A stretch of DNA of 48,647 nt from an uncultured Chloroflexota bacterium (GTDB lineage: Bacteria; Chloroflexota; Chloroflexia; Thermomicrobiales; UBA6265). The notes beneath the pieces are model-generated. The model was given only the letters and a program-made list of their open reading frames with translations. It was not told where the DNA came from and ran no database searches. The position numbers were made by a program, and so were the translations under genes. This document shows positions 1-7,656 of the stretch, piece by piece (the stretch's first letter is position 1; every line of letters begins with the position of its first letter). Location of the stretch: positions 1 through 48,647 of the forward strand of contig CALMZR010000155.1 in assembly GCA_937870845.1 (NCBI GenBank), in the 5' to 3' direction.

Positions 1-2
1 AC

Positions 3-506
3 ATCGACCTGGCGGATTTCCGCCGCCTGCCCGCGCGGCAGATCCGCGAGCTGAAGGCGCTCGACCGGCCGGTCAATCTCGAGCAGCGCATCAACATCTG
101 CCGCACCGAGAACATGAAGGCGGAGCCCTGGAAATTCAAATCCAGGGAGTTGACCGACATGACGACCTTCGTCCGTTACCAGTCGCACGGTATGCCTGTG
201 GCGGTGAAGATTGACGGGCCGATCTCGCCCTGGTTCGAGCGCGGCAAGCAGATCTATTACAACCGTTATGGACAACTCGATCTCGCCTGCGCGTCCTGCC
301 ACGAGCGCAACAATGGCAAGTTTATGCGCGCGGACTTCCTGAGCCAGGGGCAGACCAACGGCTTCCCGACTTATCGGTTGCGTGACCAGCGTGTGGTGCC
401 GCTGCATGAGCGGTTCGAAGGCTGCATGTTCGACGTACGTGCCGAGCCGTTCAAGCCGCTGTCGGACGACTTCCTTGCGCTCGAGCTCTACGTGGCCTGG
501 CGCGGC
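3..506 (+). CDS. soxA: SoxA diheme-type cytochrome c, C-terminal fragment (5' partial, fused to PriA)
   Basis: The frame is open from the left edge of the window, so the N-terminus lies outside. The encoded protein matches the C-terminal cytochrome domain of SoxA, the thiosulfate-oxidising SoxAX subunit. It has a CASCH haem c motif at 288-302, the SoxA signature around RADFLSQGQTNGFPTYR, and the RFEGC segment whose Cys (423-425) corresponds to the cysteine ligand modified to persulfide in characterised SoxA. The domain reads normally up to LELYVAWRG and then, instead of the usual SoxA ending, continues in frame as PriA helicase. No other sox gene is present in the window. SoxA is typical of proteobacterial sulfur oxidisers, so foreign origin or a chimeric assembly join is likely. 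Identification is firm; its belonging to this genome is doubtful. Confidence 0.85.
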
Positions 507-1847
507 ATCGCGGAGGGCCGCTACCCCGTGGTCGTCGGGCCGAGATCCGCCCTCTTCGCCCCGGCGCCCGATCTCGGCCTCATCGTCCTCGATGAGGAGC
601 ACGACCCGGCCTACAAGCAGGACGCCGCGCCCCGCTATCACGCTCGCGCGGTTGCCGAGCAGATGGCACGGAGCAGCGGCGCCGTCCTCCTTCTCGGCAG
701 CGCCACGCCCGCCGTCGAGACCTTCTGGCGCGCCAGGCACGGCGAGATCCGCCTGCTCGAGCTCCCCGAGCGCGTCGGTCCACGGCTGCTCGACAAGGAC
801 GGCTGGCGCGAAAGCTCGCCGCTGGAGCTGCCGAGCGTCGAGATCGTCGACATGCGCCTCGAGCTTCATCGCGGCAACACGTCCCTCCTCAGCCAGCCGC
901 TGCAGGATCTCCTTCACGCCGCGCTCCGCCGCCGCGAGCAGGCCATCCTCCTCCTGAACCGCCGCGGCATGGCCACCGTCGTCCTCTGCCGCTCATGCGG
1001 TACGACGCTGCAATGCCCCTTCTGCGACATCCCGCTCGTTTATCACCAGGATCGCGAACGTCTTGTTTGTCACCGCTGCGATCATCGCGAGCCTCCCCGC
1101 CGCGCCTGCCCCTCCTGCAGTGGACCGCTCGACTACTTCGGCGCCGGCACGCAGAGAGTCGAGGCAGAGGTGCGCCGCGTCCTTTCGTCGGCGCGTGTGC
1201 TGCGGTGGGACCAGGACGCGGTACGGCGCTCCGGCGGGCCGGATGCGCTGCTGCGGCAGGTCGAGCGCGGCGACGTGGATATCGTCGTCGGCACGCAAAT
1301 GGTGGCCAAGGGGTTCGACCTCTCCCGCGTCACCGCCATCGGCGTCATCAATGCCGACACTGGTCTGCACCTCCCCGATTTTCGCTCCGGGGAGCGGACG
1401 TTCAGCCTGCTGACGCAGGTGGCCGGGCGTGCCGGAAGACGCGGCCCTGGCTCTCGCGTCATCGTCCAGAGCTACACCCCGGAGCACTACGCCATCCAGG
1501 CCGCCTCCCGCCACGACTATGCAACGTTTTTCACCGAGGAGATCGATTTTCGCCGCCAGCACCGCTACCCGCCCTTCGTCCGTCTGGCGCGTTTCCTGTT
1601 CCGCGACCGCAAAGACGCGGTCGCCGCCCAGGCCGCCGACGAGATGGCGCGCCGGCTGGCCCGCCACGCGCGCGAGCGCGATGTGGCGATGGATTTGCTC
1701 GGTCCCGCCCCGGCCTTCGCCTCGCGTGTCCGCGGCGAGTACCAATGGCACGTCGTCCTGCGCACGCCCGATCTCGAATCGCTCCTCGTCAATCTCCCCG
1801 TCGCGCCCGGTTGGGTCGTCGACATCGATCCACAGAGCCTCCTCTAG
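507..1847 (+). CDS. priA: Primosomal protein N' (PriA helicase), C-terminal part
   Basis: PriA is the 3'-to-5' helicase that recognises stalled forks and reloads DnaB. This piece starts at VVVGPRSALFAP, in the first helicase lobe. It carries the Walker B box DEEH, motif III LLLGSATPA, the cysteine-rich zinc region (CRSC at 987-998, CPFC, CHRC, CPSC) and helicase motifs VGTQMVAKGFD and QVAGRAGR, and ends in the PriA C-terminal domain. The N-terminal DNA-binding domain and Walker A motif are missing. A normal PriA has roughly 700-800 residues and only about 446 are present here. The missing half is replaced in frame by SoxA. PriA beside def is a common bacterial order, so this half probably belongs to the genome that carries the rest of the window. 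Confidence 0.92.
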   Translation: MAEGRYPVVVGPRSALFAPAPDLGLIVLDEEHDPAYKQDAAPRYHARAVAEQMARSSGAVLLLGSATPAVETFWRARHGEIRLLELPERVGPRLLDKDGWRESSPLELPSVEIVDMRLELHRGNTSLLSQPLQDLLHAALRRREQAILLLNRRGMATVVLCRSCGTTLQCPFCDIPLVYHQDRERLVCHRCDHREPPRRACPSCSGPLDYFGAGTQRVEAEVRRVLSSARVLRWDQDAVRRSGGPDALLRQVERGDVDIVVGTQMVAKGFDLSRVTAIGVINADTGLHLPDFRSGERTFSLLTQVAGRAGRRGPGSRVIVQSYTPEHYAIQAASRHDYATFFTEEIDFRRQHRYPPFVRLARFLFRDRKDAVAAQAADEMARRLARHARERDVAMDLLGPAPAFASRVRGEYQWHVVLRTPDLESLLVNLPVAPGWVVDIDPQSLL

Positions 1848-1929
1848 ACGCGTGGCACGGATTCCGCTTGCCGATGGCCATGGTTGAGGCGACAGGTTTG
1901 CTTGCCGCGACATTGTGAGGAGGCTCTGC

Positions 1930-2370
1930 GTGACAATGCCGATGTGGCCCGGCCGCTCTGCGCTGCGGCGCGCTGCAGCCGTGGCGGTCGTCGTTCTGGC
2001 GCTGGCCGGATGCGGCGATCTTCCGGATACCGGAACCGAGGTCACGCCGCCGGTCCCACTATCCCCGACCGCGGGCGAAATCCCCGAACAGACGTTCCAG
2101 GCGACGGCGGCCATCACCGACGCAGGCCTCGACCCCGACCGGTTCGCCGGCCGGATCGGCGACGCGTTCGAGCTCGTGATCGAAGGCGACGGAACCGAGC
2201 ACACCCTGCTCATCGAGGAGCTGGTCGCCGAAACTCCGATCGCGGCCGAAGGCTCGACCACGGTTGCCTTCACCATCGTGGGCGAACCCGGCATCTCCGA
2301 CATCCTGCTGGATGGTGAGGTCGCGGGCCAGTTCGAGCGCCAACTCCCCGGTGGGCTCACCGGCACGTAG
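1930..2370 (+). CDS. Small secreted lipoprotein, possibly cupredoxin-like fold
   Basis: The product is 146 residues with an arginine-rich N-terminus, a hydrophobic stretch and the lipobox LAGC, so it should be exported and lipidated on the Cys. The GTG at 1930 is chosen because AGGAGG at 1918-1923 lies 6 bases upstream; a GTG at 1915 would precede that site. After a Pro/Thr-rich linker, the mature part has the pattern of small beta-sandwich proteins that resemble cupredoxins: an acidic strand, a His near TEHTLLIEEL, an Ala-Glu-Gly-Ser-Thr-Thr turn and a GEPGISD turn. The usual Cys/Met copper ligands near the C-terminus are not obvious, so metal binding is doubtful. It lies between priA and def on the same strand. 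Function unknown. Confidence 0.7.
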   Translation: MTMPMWPGRSALRRAAAVAVVVLALAGCGDLPDTGTEVTPPVPLSPTAGEIPEQTFQATAAITDAGLDPDRFAGRIGDAFELVIEGDGTEHTLLIEELVAETPIAAEGSTTVAFTIVGEPGISDILLDGEVAGQFERQLPGGLTGT

Positions 2371-2478
2371 CCGTATAACGAGAGGCCATGTTGAGGGCAG
2401 CGCACACACTAGCCGATACTCCACGCAGCAAGATCGGTCGGGCGTTCGACTACGGTCTCTCTGGAGTACGTTTAGGTC

Positions 2479-3009
2479 ATGGCGTTGCTCGAAATCCTCC
2501 TCGAAGGTGATCCGCGCCTGCGGCAGAAGGCGTTGCGCGTCCGCGGCGTCGACGATAGCCTGCGCGAGCTGGCCAGAGACATGTTTGAAACGATGCTGGA
2601 GGCGCCCGGAGTCGGTTTGGCGGCGCCCCAGGTCGGCGTGCTGCGGCGGTTCATCTGGGTCCACGTCCCGGAGAATTTTCACGACGAAGGCGGACCCGAA
2701 TTCTCGATCGCCCTGGTCAACCCGGAGATCGTCAAGGCGCACGGGCGAGTCTTCGGCTACGAAGGATGCTTGAGCATTCCCGGCTGGACCGGCGAGGTTC
2801 CCCGCGCGGAAGTGGTCACCGTCAAGGGCATCGGCCTCGACAACAAGCCAATCCGGGTCAAGGCCCGCGGCTGGGGCGCCCGCGTGCTGCAGCACGAGAT
2901 CGACCATCTCGACGGCATCCTGTTCCTCGACCGCGTCGAGGACAAATCGACGATCGTCCAGGTGCCGGAAGAAGAGACCGTCGAGGGACCGGTCGAAGCC
3001 GCTGATTGA
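2479..3009 (+). CDS. def: Peptide deformylase
   Basis: This enzyme removes the formyl group from the N-terminal methionine of new proteins. All three family motifs are present: GVGLAAPQ (residues 44-51), EGCLSI with metal ligand Cys97, and QHEIDHLDG with ligands His139 and His143 and catalytic Glu140. At 176 residues it has the usual length. A Gly-Ala-Glu-rich stretch of about ten residues precedes the EGCLS motif, as in type I enzymes. A Shine-Dalgarno-like GGAG at 2463-2466 is rather far from the ATG. The usual partner fmt is not found next to it; the HicAB locus follows on the other strand. Confidence 0.97.
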   Translation: MALLEILLEGDPRLRQKALRVRGVDDSLRELARDMFETMLEAPGVGLAAPQVGVLRRFIWVHVPENFHDEGGPEFSIALVNPEIVKAHGRVFGYEGCLSIPGWTGEVPRAEVVTVKGIGLDNKPIRVKARGWGARVLQHEIDHLDGILFLDRVEDKSTIVQVPEEETVEGPVEAAD

Positions 3010-3027
3010 CGGGCCAATAGGTTGAAG

Positions 3028-3288
3028 TCAAACTCGAATCTTTGGCGGCCTGATGGGGTAACCCGCGTCTTTCAGCGCCGTGAGCCACGTGACAATCAGC
3101 TCTTCGCCTCGCTCAGCGGCTTCTTCGCGCGTTGCTCCATGCGTGCGCACGTGCGGGATGTCCGGAAAGCTGGCGATGAACACCTGATCCTCGGGAGACC
3201 AGCCGATGCACATGCCGTACTGCCGCGCTTCGGCCAGGTCCTCGGCCGTCACGCCCAGCCAATCTGACTGGTTCATCGCCATGGTCAT
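3028..3288 (-). CDS. hicB: HicB-like antitoxin
   Basis: The 86-residue protein has the partial RNase H fold pattern of the HicB family: a strand with YGMCIGWSPEDQVFIASFPDIP followed by a helix THGATREEAAERGEELIVTWL. Residues 1-25 form an N-terminal helix-rich extension. In known systems HicB neutralises the mRNA interferase HicA and represses the operon. The ATG overlaps the end of the upstream hicA-like frame by four bases (ATGA at 3285-3288), the usual translational coupling of toxin and antitoxin. Because the toxin frame is broken, this antitoxin may now be an orphan. No separate C-terminal DNA-binding domain is visible. Confidence 0.8.
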   Translation of the reverse strand: MTMAMNQSDWLGVTAEDLAEARQYGMCIGWSPEDQVFIASFPDIPHVRTHGATREEAAERGEELIVTWLTALKDAGYPIRPPKIRV

Positions 3289-3508
3289 TCTCCCTCGCGC
3301 TGGGCGCGCTGCCTGGACTCGACAATCGCCTCGCGCACGTCTTGCTCTTGATAATACAGGGCGTCATCGCCATCGTTTCCCGACACCGTTACGGTCTTTC
3401 TCGATCGGGGTAGACCCAGACCGTGTGGCCGCCCTTGCCACGCTTCGGAACGAGCACGAACCCTGCCTTCCGCAAGTCTGATCGCGACTGACGGATTATC
3501 CGCGGCAT
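3285..3508 (-). pseudogene. hicA: HicA-like mRNA interferase toxin, frameshifted
   Basis: From the ATG at 3508 the frame encodes 39 residues that match the first half of HicA toxins: SDLRKAGFVLVPK, then GGHT with the candidate catalytic His28, then WVYPDRERP. It stops at TAA 3391-3389. The remaining conserved half (VTVSGNDGDDALYYQEQDVREAI) continues in the next frame without a gap. The locus is 224 bases long; one extra base near 3390-3394 would restore a 74-residue protein of family length. It overlaps hicB by ATGA. The frameshift could be real inactivation of the toxin or a sequencing error. Confidence 0.75.
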
Positions 3509-3544
3509 GCCGAGTCCTCTTGGCGACTCGAATCGGCCGTGTCC

Positions 3545-4300
3545 CTACAGGTGAATCTCCGTCTGATGCGTCCGGCACGTTTCGGCGCGAACCACCGCGG
3601 AAATCTCGTCGAGCGCCTCCTCCAACCGGTCTTGCTTATTGAAAATGACATAGTCGAAATCGGTAGCGGCGTTCAGCTCGCGCGAGGCGGTGGCGAAGCG
3701 GGTCATCAGCTCCGCGGCGTCGTCGGTCTTGCGGTGCTTGAGGCGCTGCAGGAGCGTCCCCGCCGATTCGGGGGAGAGGAAGATCGAGATGGCTCCAGAC
3801 ACGATCCGCTCGATCTCGGCGGCGCCCTGCACGTCGACCTTGACGAAGACGTCCTGGCCGCGGGCCAGCGCGGCGCGCACGGGGCTCTTCAGCACGCCGT
3901 ACAAATGCCCGTACACGGTGGCGGATTCGAGGAACTCCCCGTCCGCCAATCGCTCTCGAAAATCCTCTTCGGTCAGGAAAAAATAGTGTACGCCGTCGAT
4001 CTCACCGGGGCGGCGCTCGCGCGTGGTGGCGGTGACGGCGAAGAAGGCCTCGGGAAAGCGTTCGCGGAGCTGCTCGATGACGGCGTCCTTGCCGACGCCG
4101 GAGGGTCCGGAGATGATGAACACGCGCGGTTTGCGCAGCGCGCGCAGATCGCCGATCACGTCGTCGGCGTCTTCGCCGAGGTGGTCGCTGGAGAGCGGGC
4201 TCATGCCCGTCATGCGCCGGTCCAGCCCCGGGGCGCTGCCGATTCGCTCCTCCGGCGCCGCCTCGACAGCCGCGCTGCCTTCACGCCCGGTGTTCGTCAC
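3545..4300 (-). CDS. gmk: Guanylate kinase
   Basis: This kinase converts GMP to GDP with ATP. It carries the P-loop GPSGVGKD (residues 65-72 from the longest start), the GMP-binding region TTRERRPGEIDGVHYFF, and the downstream VKVDVQGA and SIFLSPES segments. The core matches the usual length of about 200 residues, but the longest frame adds about 55 residues in front. The GTG at 4300 has only a weak ribosome-binding site. ATG codons at 4213 and 4204 would give 223 or 220 residues and are about as plausible, so the start is undecided. It is divergent from rqcH. The C-terminus ends 36 bases from the hicA start on the same strand. Confidence 0.96.
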   Translation of the reverse strand: MTNTGREGSAAVEAAPEERIGSAPGLDRRMTGMSPLSSDHLGEDADDVIGDLRALRKPRVFIISGPSGVGKDAVIEQLRERFPEAFFAVTATTRERRPGEIDGVHYFFLTEEDFRERLADGEFLESATVYGHLYGVLKSPVRAALARGQDVFVKVDVQGAAEIERIVSGAISIFLSPESAGTLLQRLKHRKTDDAAELMTRFATASRELNAATDFDYVIFNKQDRLEEALDEISAVVRAETCRTHQTEIHL

Positions 4301-4349
4301 TCGCGCCGACTCTCTGGGCCACGTGGGCCGCTACGGGAAAGGATGACGC

Positions 4350-6221
4350 GTGCCCGATCCCTACGATGTGCTGACCGTCGCCGCGGTCGCCGACGAGTTG
4401 CGGGCGACGATCGGCAACGGACGGGTGCAACGGATTGGTCTCCTCGACGCCCGCACCATCGGGGCGGAAATCTATGCCGGCGGCCGGCGGCAACACCTGA
4501 TCGCCAGCGCTAACGACCGCTCCCCCCGGCTCCGCCTCATGCCGGAGATGCCGTCGCTCGACACCGGGCTCGTCACGCCGTTCGGCCTCCTGCTGCGCAA
4601 GCACGTCCGCGGCGGGGTCATCCTCGCCATCGACCAGCCCCCGCTGGAGCGGCTGGTCCGATTCAGTATAGCCAGGCGGCTTCCGCACCTGACCAACCGC
4701 CGGAGCGACGGAGATGACAGCCGGGAATCGATCGAAGATCCCGAAGATCCCGAAGATGCCGAAGATTTCGGCGTGTCGGATGACCGTGCGCCGATCACGT
4801 ATGTGACACTTTACGTCGAACTGATGGGCCGCCACTCTAACCTGATTCTTGTCGACGACAATGGCCTCATCATGGAGAGCGCCAAGCGCGTGACTCCTGC
4901 TATGAGCCGCGTGCGCCAGATCCTGCCGCGCCTGCCATACCAGCTCCCGCCGCCGCCCGAGCGGCTCGACCCGCGCCACACAACCCCATCTGATGCGAAG
5001 GCCGTTCTGGATGGAGCCGATCCGGGAGCCGCCATTGCCGATGTCCTCGTGCGCGCCTGGCGCGGCATCAGCCCACCCATGGCGCGCGAGATCGTCTTCC
5101 GGGCGACCGGCGCCGCCGGCGCGACGGCTGGGGACGCCGACGCCGCGGCTGTGACCGGCGCCATGCGCGAGATCCTCGCCCCGCTCGTGACGGCGGTCTG
5201 GAGCCCGCTCATCTACCGGAGGCGAGACGCCGACGGCGATGGCGCCGTCGCGGCGTTCTCGCCGGCGCCCATGCGCCATCTCGCCGCCATCCACGAGGCC
5301 GAACCGGTCGAGAGCGTATCAGCGGGCCTGGCAATAGCCGAGGAGGCCGCCGCCGACGTCCCTCTGGGATCGGTGAGGCACGCCCAGCGTCGGCAGCGGC
5401 TCCTTGCCGCCATCGAGACTGCCCGTGACCGGGCGCAGCGCCGGCTCGCTGCCCTGGCGAGCGAGTCGGCCCGCGCCGCCGAGGCCGATCGACTCAGGAT
5501 GCAAGGGGAGCTGATTTACCAGCATCTGTGGCAGATTGAGCAAAGCCAGCGCGAGCTGAAAGTCGACGGAGAGACAATTCCACTCGACCCCGACCTTTCC
5601 GCCAGCGACAACGCCCAATCTTATTTCGAGCTGTATCGAAAGGCGCAGAGCGCGGACGAGCAAATCCCGGCGCTGGCCGAGGCGAGCCACGCCGAAATCG
5701 CCTATCTCGATCAACTCTCCACCCTCATCGCCCAGGCGCCCGGCTTCGCCGAGCTGGAAGCGCTTGCCGCGGAATGGGCCGCCCTCGAACCGCCGGCGCC
5801 TGATGCGCGGCCTCGCCGAACTAAAGCTCCCCAGCGTCCCAAGCCGCTCATTGACCGCGATGGCAACGCCGTCTACGTCGGCCGCAGTGGACTCCAGAAC
5901 GACTTGGTCACGTTCGACATCGCAGGGCCGGACGATACGTGGCTGCACGCGCGCGGCGTCGCCGGTTCCCACGTCGTCATCCGCTGGCGCTCGCCTGGAG
6001 AGGAGGAGAACGATGAGACAATCGCCGCCGCCGCGGCGCTGGCGGCCTGGTACAGCGCGGCGAGGGAAAGCGGGGGCGTCGAAGTCGACGTGGCGCAACG
6101 CCGGCACGTGCGCAAGATCAAGGGCGGCAGGCCGGGGATGGCGACCTACCGCAACGAGCGCACCATCCGTGTGCAGCCCGCTCCGGAGGAGCAGTTGCGA
6201 GACGTGCTCTCGGGACGATGA
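4350..6221 (+). CDS. rqcH: RqcH/NFACT family ribosome quality-control protein
   Basis: The 623-residue protein has the NFACT-N domain at its start (MPDPYDVLTVAAVADEL, TPFGLLLRKHVRGG), a long helical and coiled-coil centre (about 290-480) with the signature NAQSYFELYRKA, and the NFACT-R domain near the end (GLQNDLVTFDIAGPDDTWLHARGVAGSHVVIR). RqcH binds stalled 50S subunits and directs alanine tailing of blocked nascent chains. The GTG start at 4350 follows AAGGA at 4339-4343 by 6 bases. The functional Asp-Arg pair of characterised RqcH appears here as Glu100-Arg101, a conservative change. An acidic loop around residues 129-140 is built from a 9-base tandem repeat. Confidence 0.92.
   Translation: MPDPYDVLTVAAVADELRATIGNGRVQRIGLLDARTIGAEIYAGGRRQHLIASANDRSPRLRLMPEMPSLDTGLVTPFGLLLRKHVRGGVILAIDQPPLERLVRFSIARRLPHLTNRRSDGDDSRESIEDPEDPEDAEDFGVSDDRAPITYVTLYVELMGRHSNLILVDDNGLIMESAKRVTPAMSRVRQILPRLPYQLPPPPERLDPRHTTPSDAKAVLDGADPGAAIADVLVRAWRGISPPMAREIVFRATGAAGATAGDADAAAVTGAMREILAPLVTAVWSPLIYRRRDADGDGAVAAFSPAPMRHLAAIHEAEPVESVSAGLAIAEEAAADVPLGSVRHAQRRQRLLAAIETARDRAQRRLAALASESARAAEADRLRMQGELIYQHLWQIEQSQRELKVDGETIPLDPDLSASDNAQSYFELYRKAQSADEQIPALAEASHAEIAYLDQLSTLIAQAPGFAELEALAAEWAALEPPAPDARPRRTKAPQRPKPLIDRDGNAVYVGRSGLQNDLVTFDIAGPDDTWLHARGVAGSHVVIRWRSPGEEENDETIAAAAALAAWYSAARESGGVEVDVAQRRHVRKIKGGRPGMATYRNERTIRVQPAPEEQLRDVLSGR
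4733..4768 (+). repeat. Four 9-base tandem units (CGAAGATCC) inside rqcH
   Basis: Four consecutive units of CGAAGATCC, the last two with substitutions, lie in frame and encode the acidic repeat Asp-Pro-Glu-Asp-Pro-Glu-Asp-Ala-Glu-Asp. Similar 9-base arrays lie at 11184-11210 and 32256-32282 outside genes. Since 9 is a multiple of 3, the array lengthens the protein without shifting the frame. Confidence 0.85.
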
Positions 6222-6249
6222 ACGGCAGCGCGGGGGTGATGGGCTGGGG

Positions 6250-7569
6250 TCAGGGTTCGTCCGGAGCCGAGATTGAGCCGCTGTCTTCCATCGTCACCAG
6301 CACCCGGTCGACGCGGCGGCCGTCCATATCCACGACCTCGAAGCGATGCCCCTCCCAATCGGTCGCGTCCCCGACGTCCGGGATGCGCTCCAGGCGGAAC
6401 ATGAGAAACCCGCCCAGCGTCTCATAGTCCCCATCTTCCTCGCCCGGAAGCGGCTCGTCGATCTCCAGCACGTCCCGAACCTCGTGAACCGGCAGCGCCC
6501 CGTCCAGGAGCCAGGAACCATCGGCCCGGCGCACCACCTCACCGCTCTGGCGCTGCGAGACCTCCAGATCGCCGGTGATCGCCTCCAGCAGGTCGTGCAG
6601 CGTGACGAGCCCCTGGATGCCGCCGTACTCGTCGACCACCATCGCGGCGTTGCTGCCGCGATCGCGAAATCGCTCCAGCACTTCCAGCGCCGGCATCGAC
6701 TCCGGCACGATCAAGGCCGGCTCGGCCAGCGCGCGCAGGTCGATCGGGTCGCCGTTGACGGAGGCGGCCCAGAGCGTTTTCACCGGGGCCATGCCGATGA
6801 GCCGGTCGAGATCGCCATCGTAGACCGGGAAGACCTGGTGCGGCGCCTCGGCCATCTTCCGCAAGTTCGCTTCGAGGGAATCGTCCACGTCGAGGGCGAC
6901 CAGCCGGTAGCGCGGCGTCATCAGTTCGCGCGCCTGGCGATCGCCGAGGTCGAAGACGCCTTCGACCATTTCGTGCTCCGCCGGGGCAAAGACGCCGGCC
7001 GCCGCTCCTTCCTGCAACAGCGTCTCGATTTCTTCTTCAGTGATCGGAGGATCGTCGGAATGGCGCACCCCGAGAAGACGCAATACGAACTCGGTGGAGA
7101 CGCCCAGAACATGCACCACCACGCCGGCAACCCGGGAGAGGAGCGTCATCGGCGGGCTCACCAACATCGCCAGCCGTTCCGGGTTCTGCAAGGCAAGCCG
7201 TTTCGGAACGAGCTCGCCGATGAGCAGCGACAGGTACGTAATCGCCCCGACGACCAGCACGACGGCGATCGTGCTGCTGTACGGCGCAAGCGCCGGCACG
7301 CGCGCGAACTCCTGAGCTACCGGGTCCGAAAGCGTGGCTCCCCCGAAGAACCCGGTGACGATGCCGATGAGGGTAATGCCGATCTGGACCGTGGCCAAGA
7401 AGCGGTTCGGGTGCTCGATCAGCCTGAGCGCCGCCCGGGCTCGAGCGTTCCCGTCGTCTGCCAATTGTTGTAGCCGGGACTTGCGCGACGTAGCCATCGC
7501 CATTTCGGACATGGCGAACACCCCGTTGAAAAGGATGAGCACCAACAAGATGCCGATGTCGATGACCAC
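6250..7569 (-). CDS. CorC/HlyC family membrane protein (CNNM-type, CBS domains)
   Basis: The 439-residue protein has a DUF21/CNNM transmembrane domain (about 1-190, with several hydrophobic segments), a CBS pair (about 210-330, including MTPRYRLVALDVDDSLE and DEYGGIQGLVTLHDLLEAI) and a C-terminal CorC_HlyC domain (about 345-430, ending FEVVDMDGRRVDRVLVTM). Relatives act in magnesium or cobalt export or resistance; the hemolysin label is historical. The GTG start at 7569 follows a GGAG about 9 bases upstream. It is the last gene of the accC-nusB-acpP-tatC run and converges on rqcH with a 28-base gap. Confidence 0.93.
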   Translation of the reverse strand: MVIDIGILLVLILFNGVFAMSEMAMATSRKSRLQQLADDGNARARAALRLIEHPNRFLATVQIGITLIGIVTGFFGGATLSDPVAQEFARVPALAPYSSTIAVVLVVGAITYLSLLIGELVPKRLALQNPERLAMLVSPPMTLLSRVAGVVVHVLGVSTEFVLRLLGVRHSDDPPITEEEIETLLQEGAAAGVFAPAEHEMVEGVFDLGDRQARELMTPRYRLVALDVDDSLEANLRKMAEAPHQVFPVYDGDLDRLIGMAPVKTLWAASVNGDPIDLRALAEPALIVPESMPALEVLERFRDRGSNAAMVVDEYGGIQGLVTLHDLLEAITGDLEVSQRQSGEVVRRADGSWLLDGALPVHEVRDVLEIDEPLPGEEDGDYETLGGFLMFRLERIPDVGDATDWEGHRFEVVDMDGRRVDRVLVTMEDSGSISAPDEP

Positions 7570-7656
7570 CTTAACGTCTCCGCTCGGCGCGGCAGGCGGA
7601 AATGGCGCGCCAGGCTCCGACGCGCCGACCCTCCCTCGCGTGCGATGGCGTCCGGC

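Noticed and set aside
993-2405. Long minus-strand open frame of 470 codons across priA and the lipoprotein gene
   Set aside because: It covers two well-supported genes on the opposite strand and has no family resemblance; in GC-rich DNA the antisense frame often stays open.
6146-6358. Short frame between rqcH and the CorC gene
   Set aside because: It overlaps both gene ends and has no start signal; the gap itself is only 28 bases.
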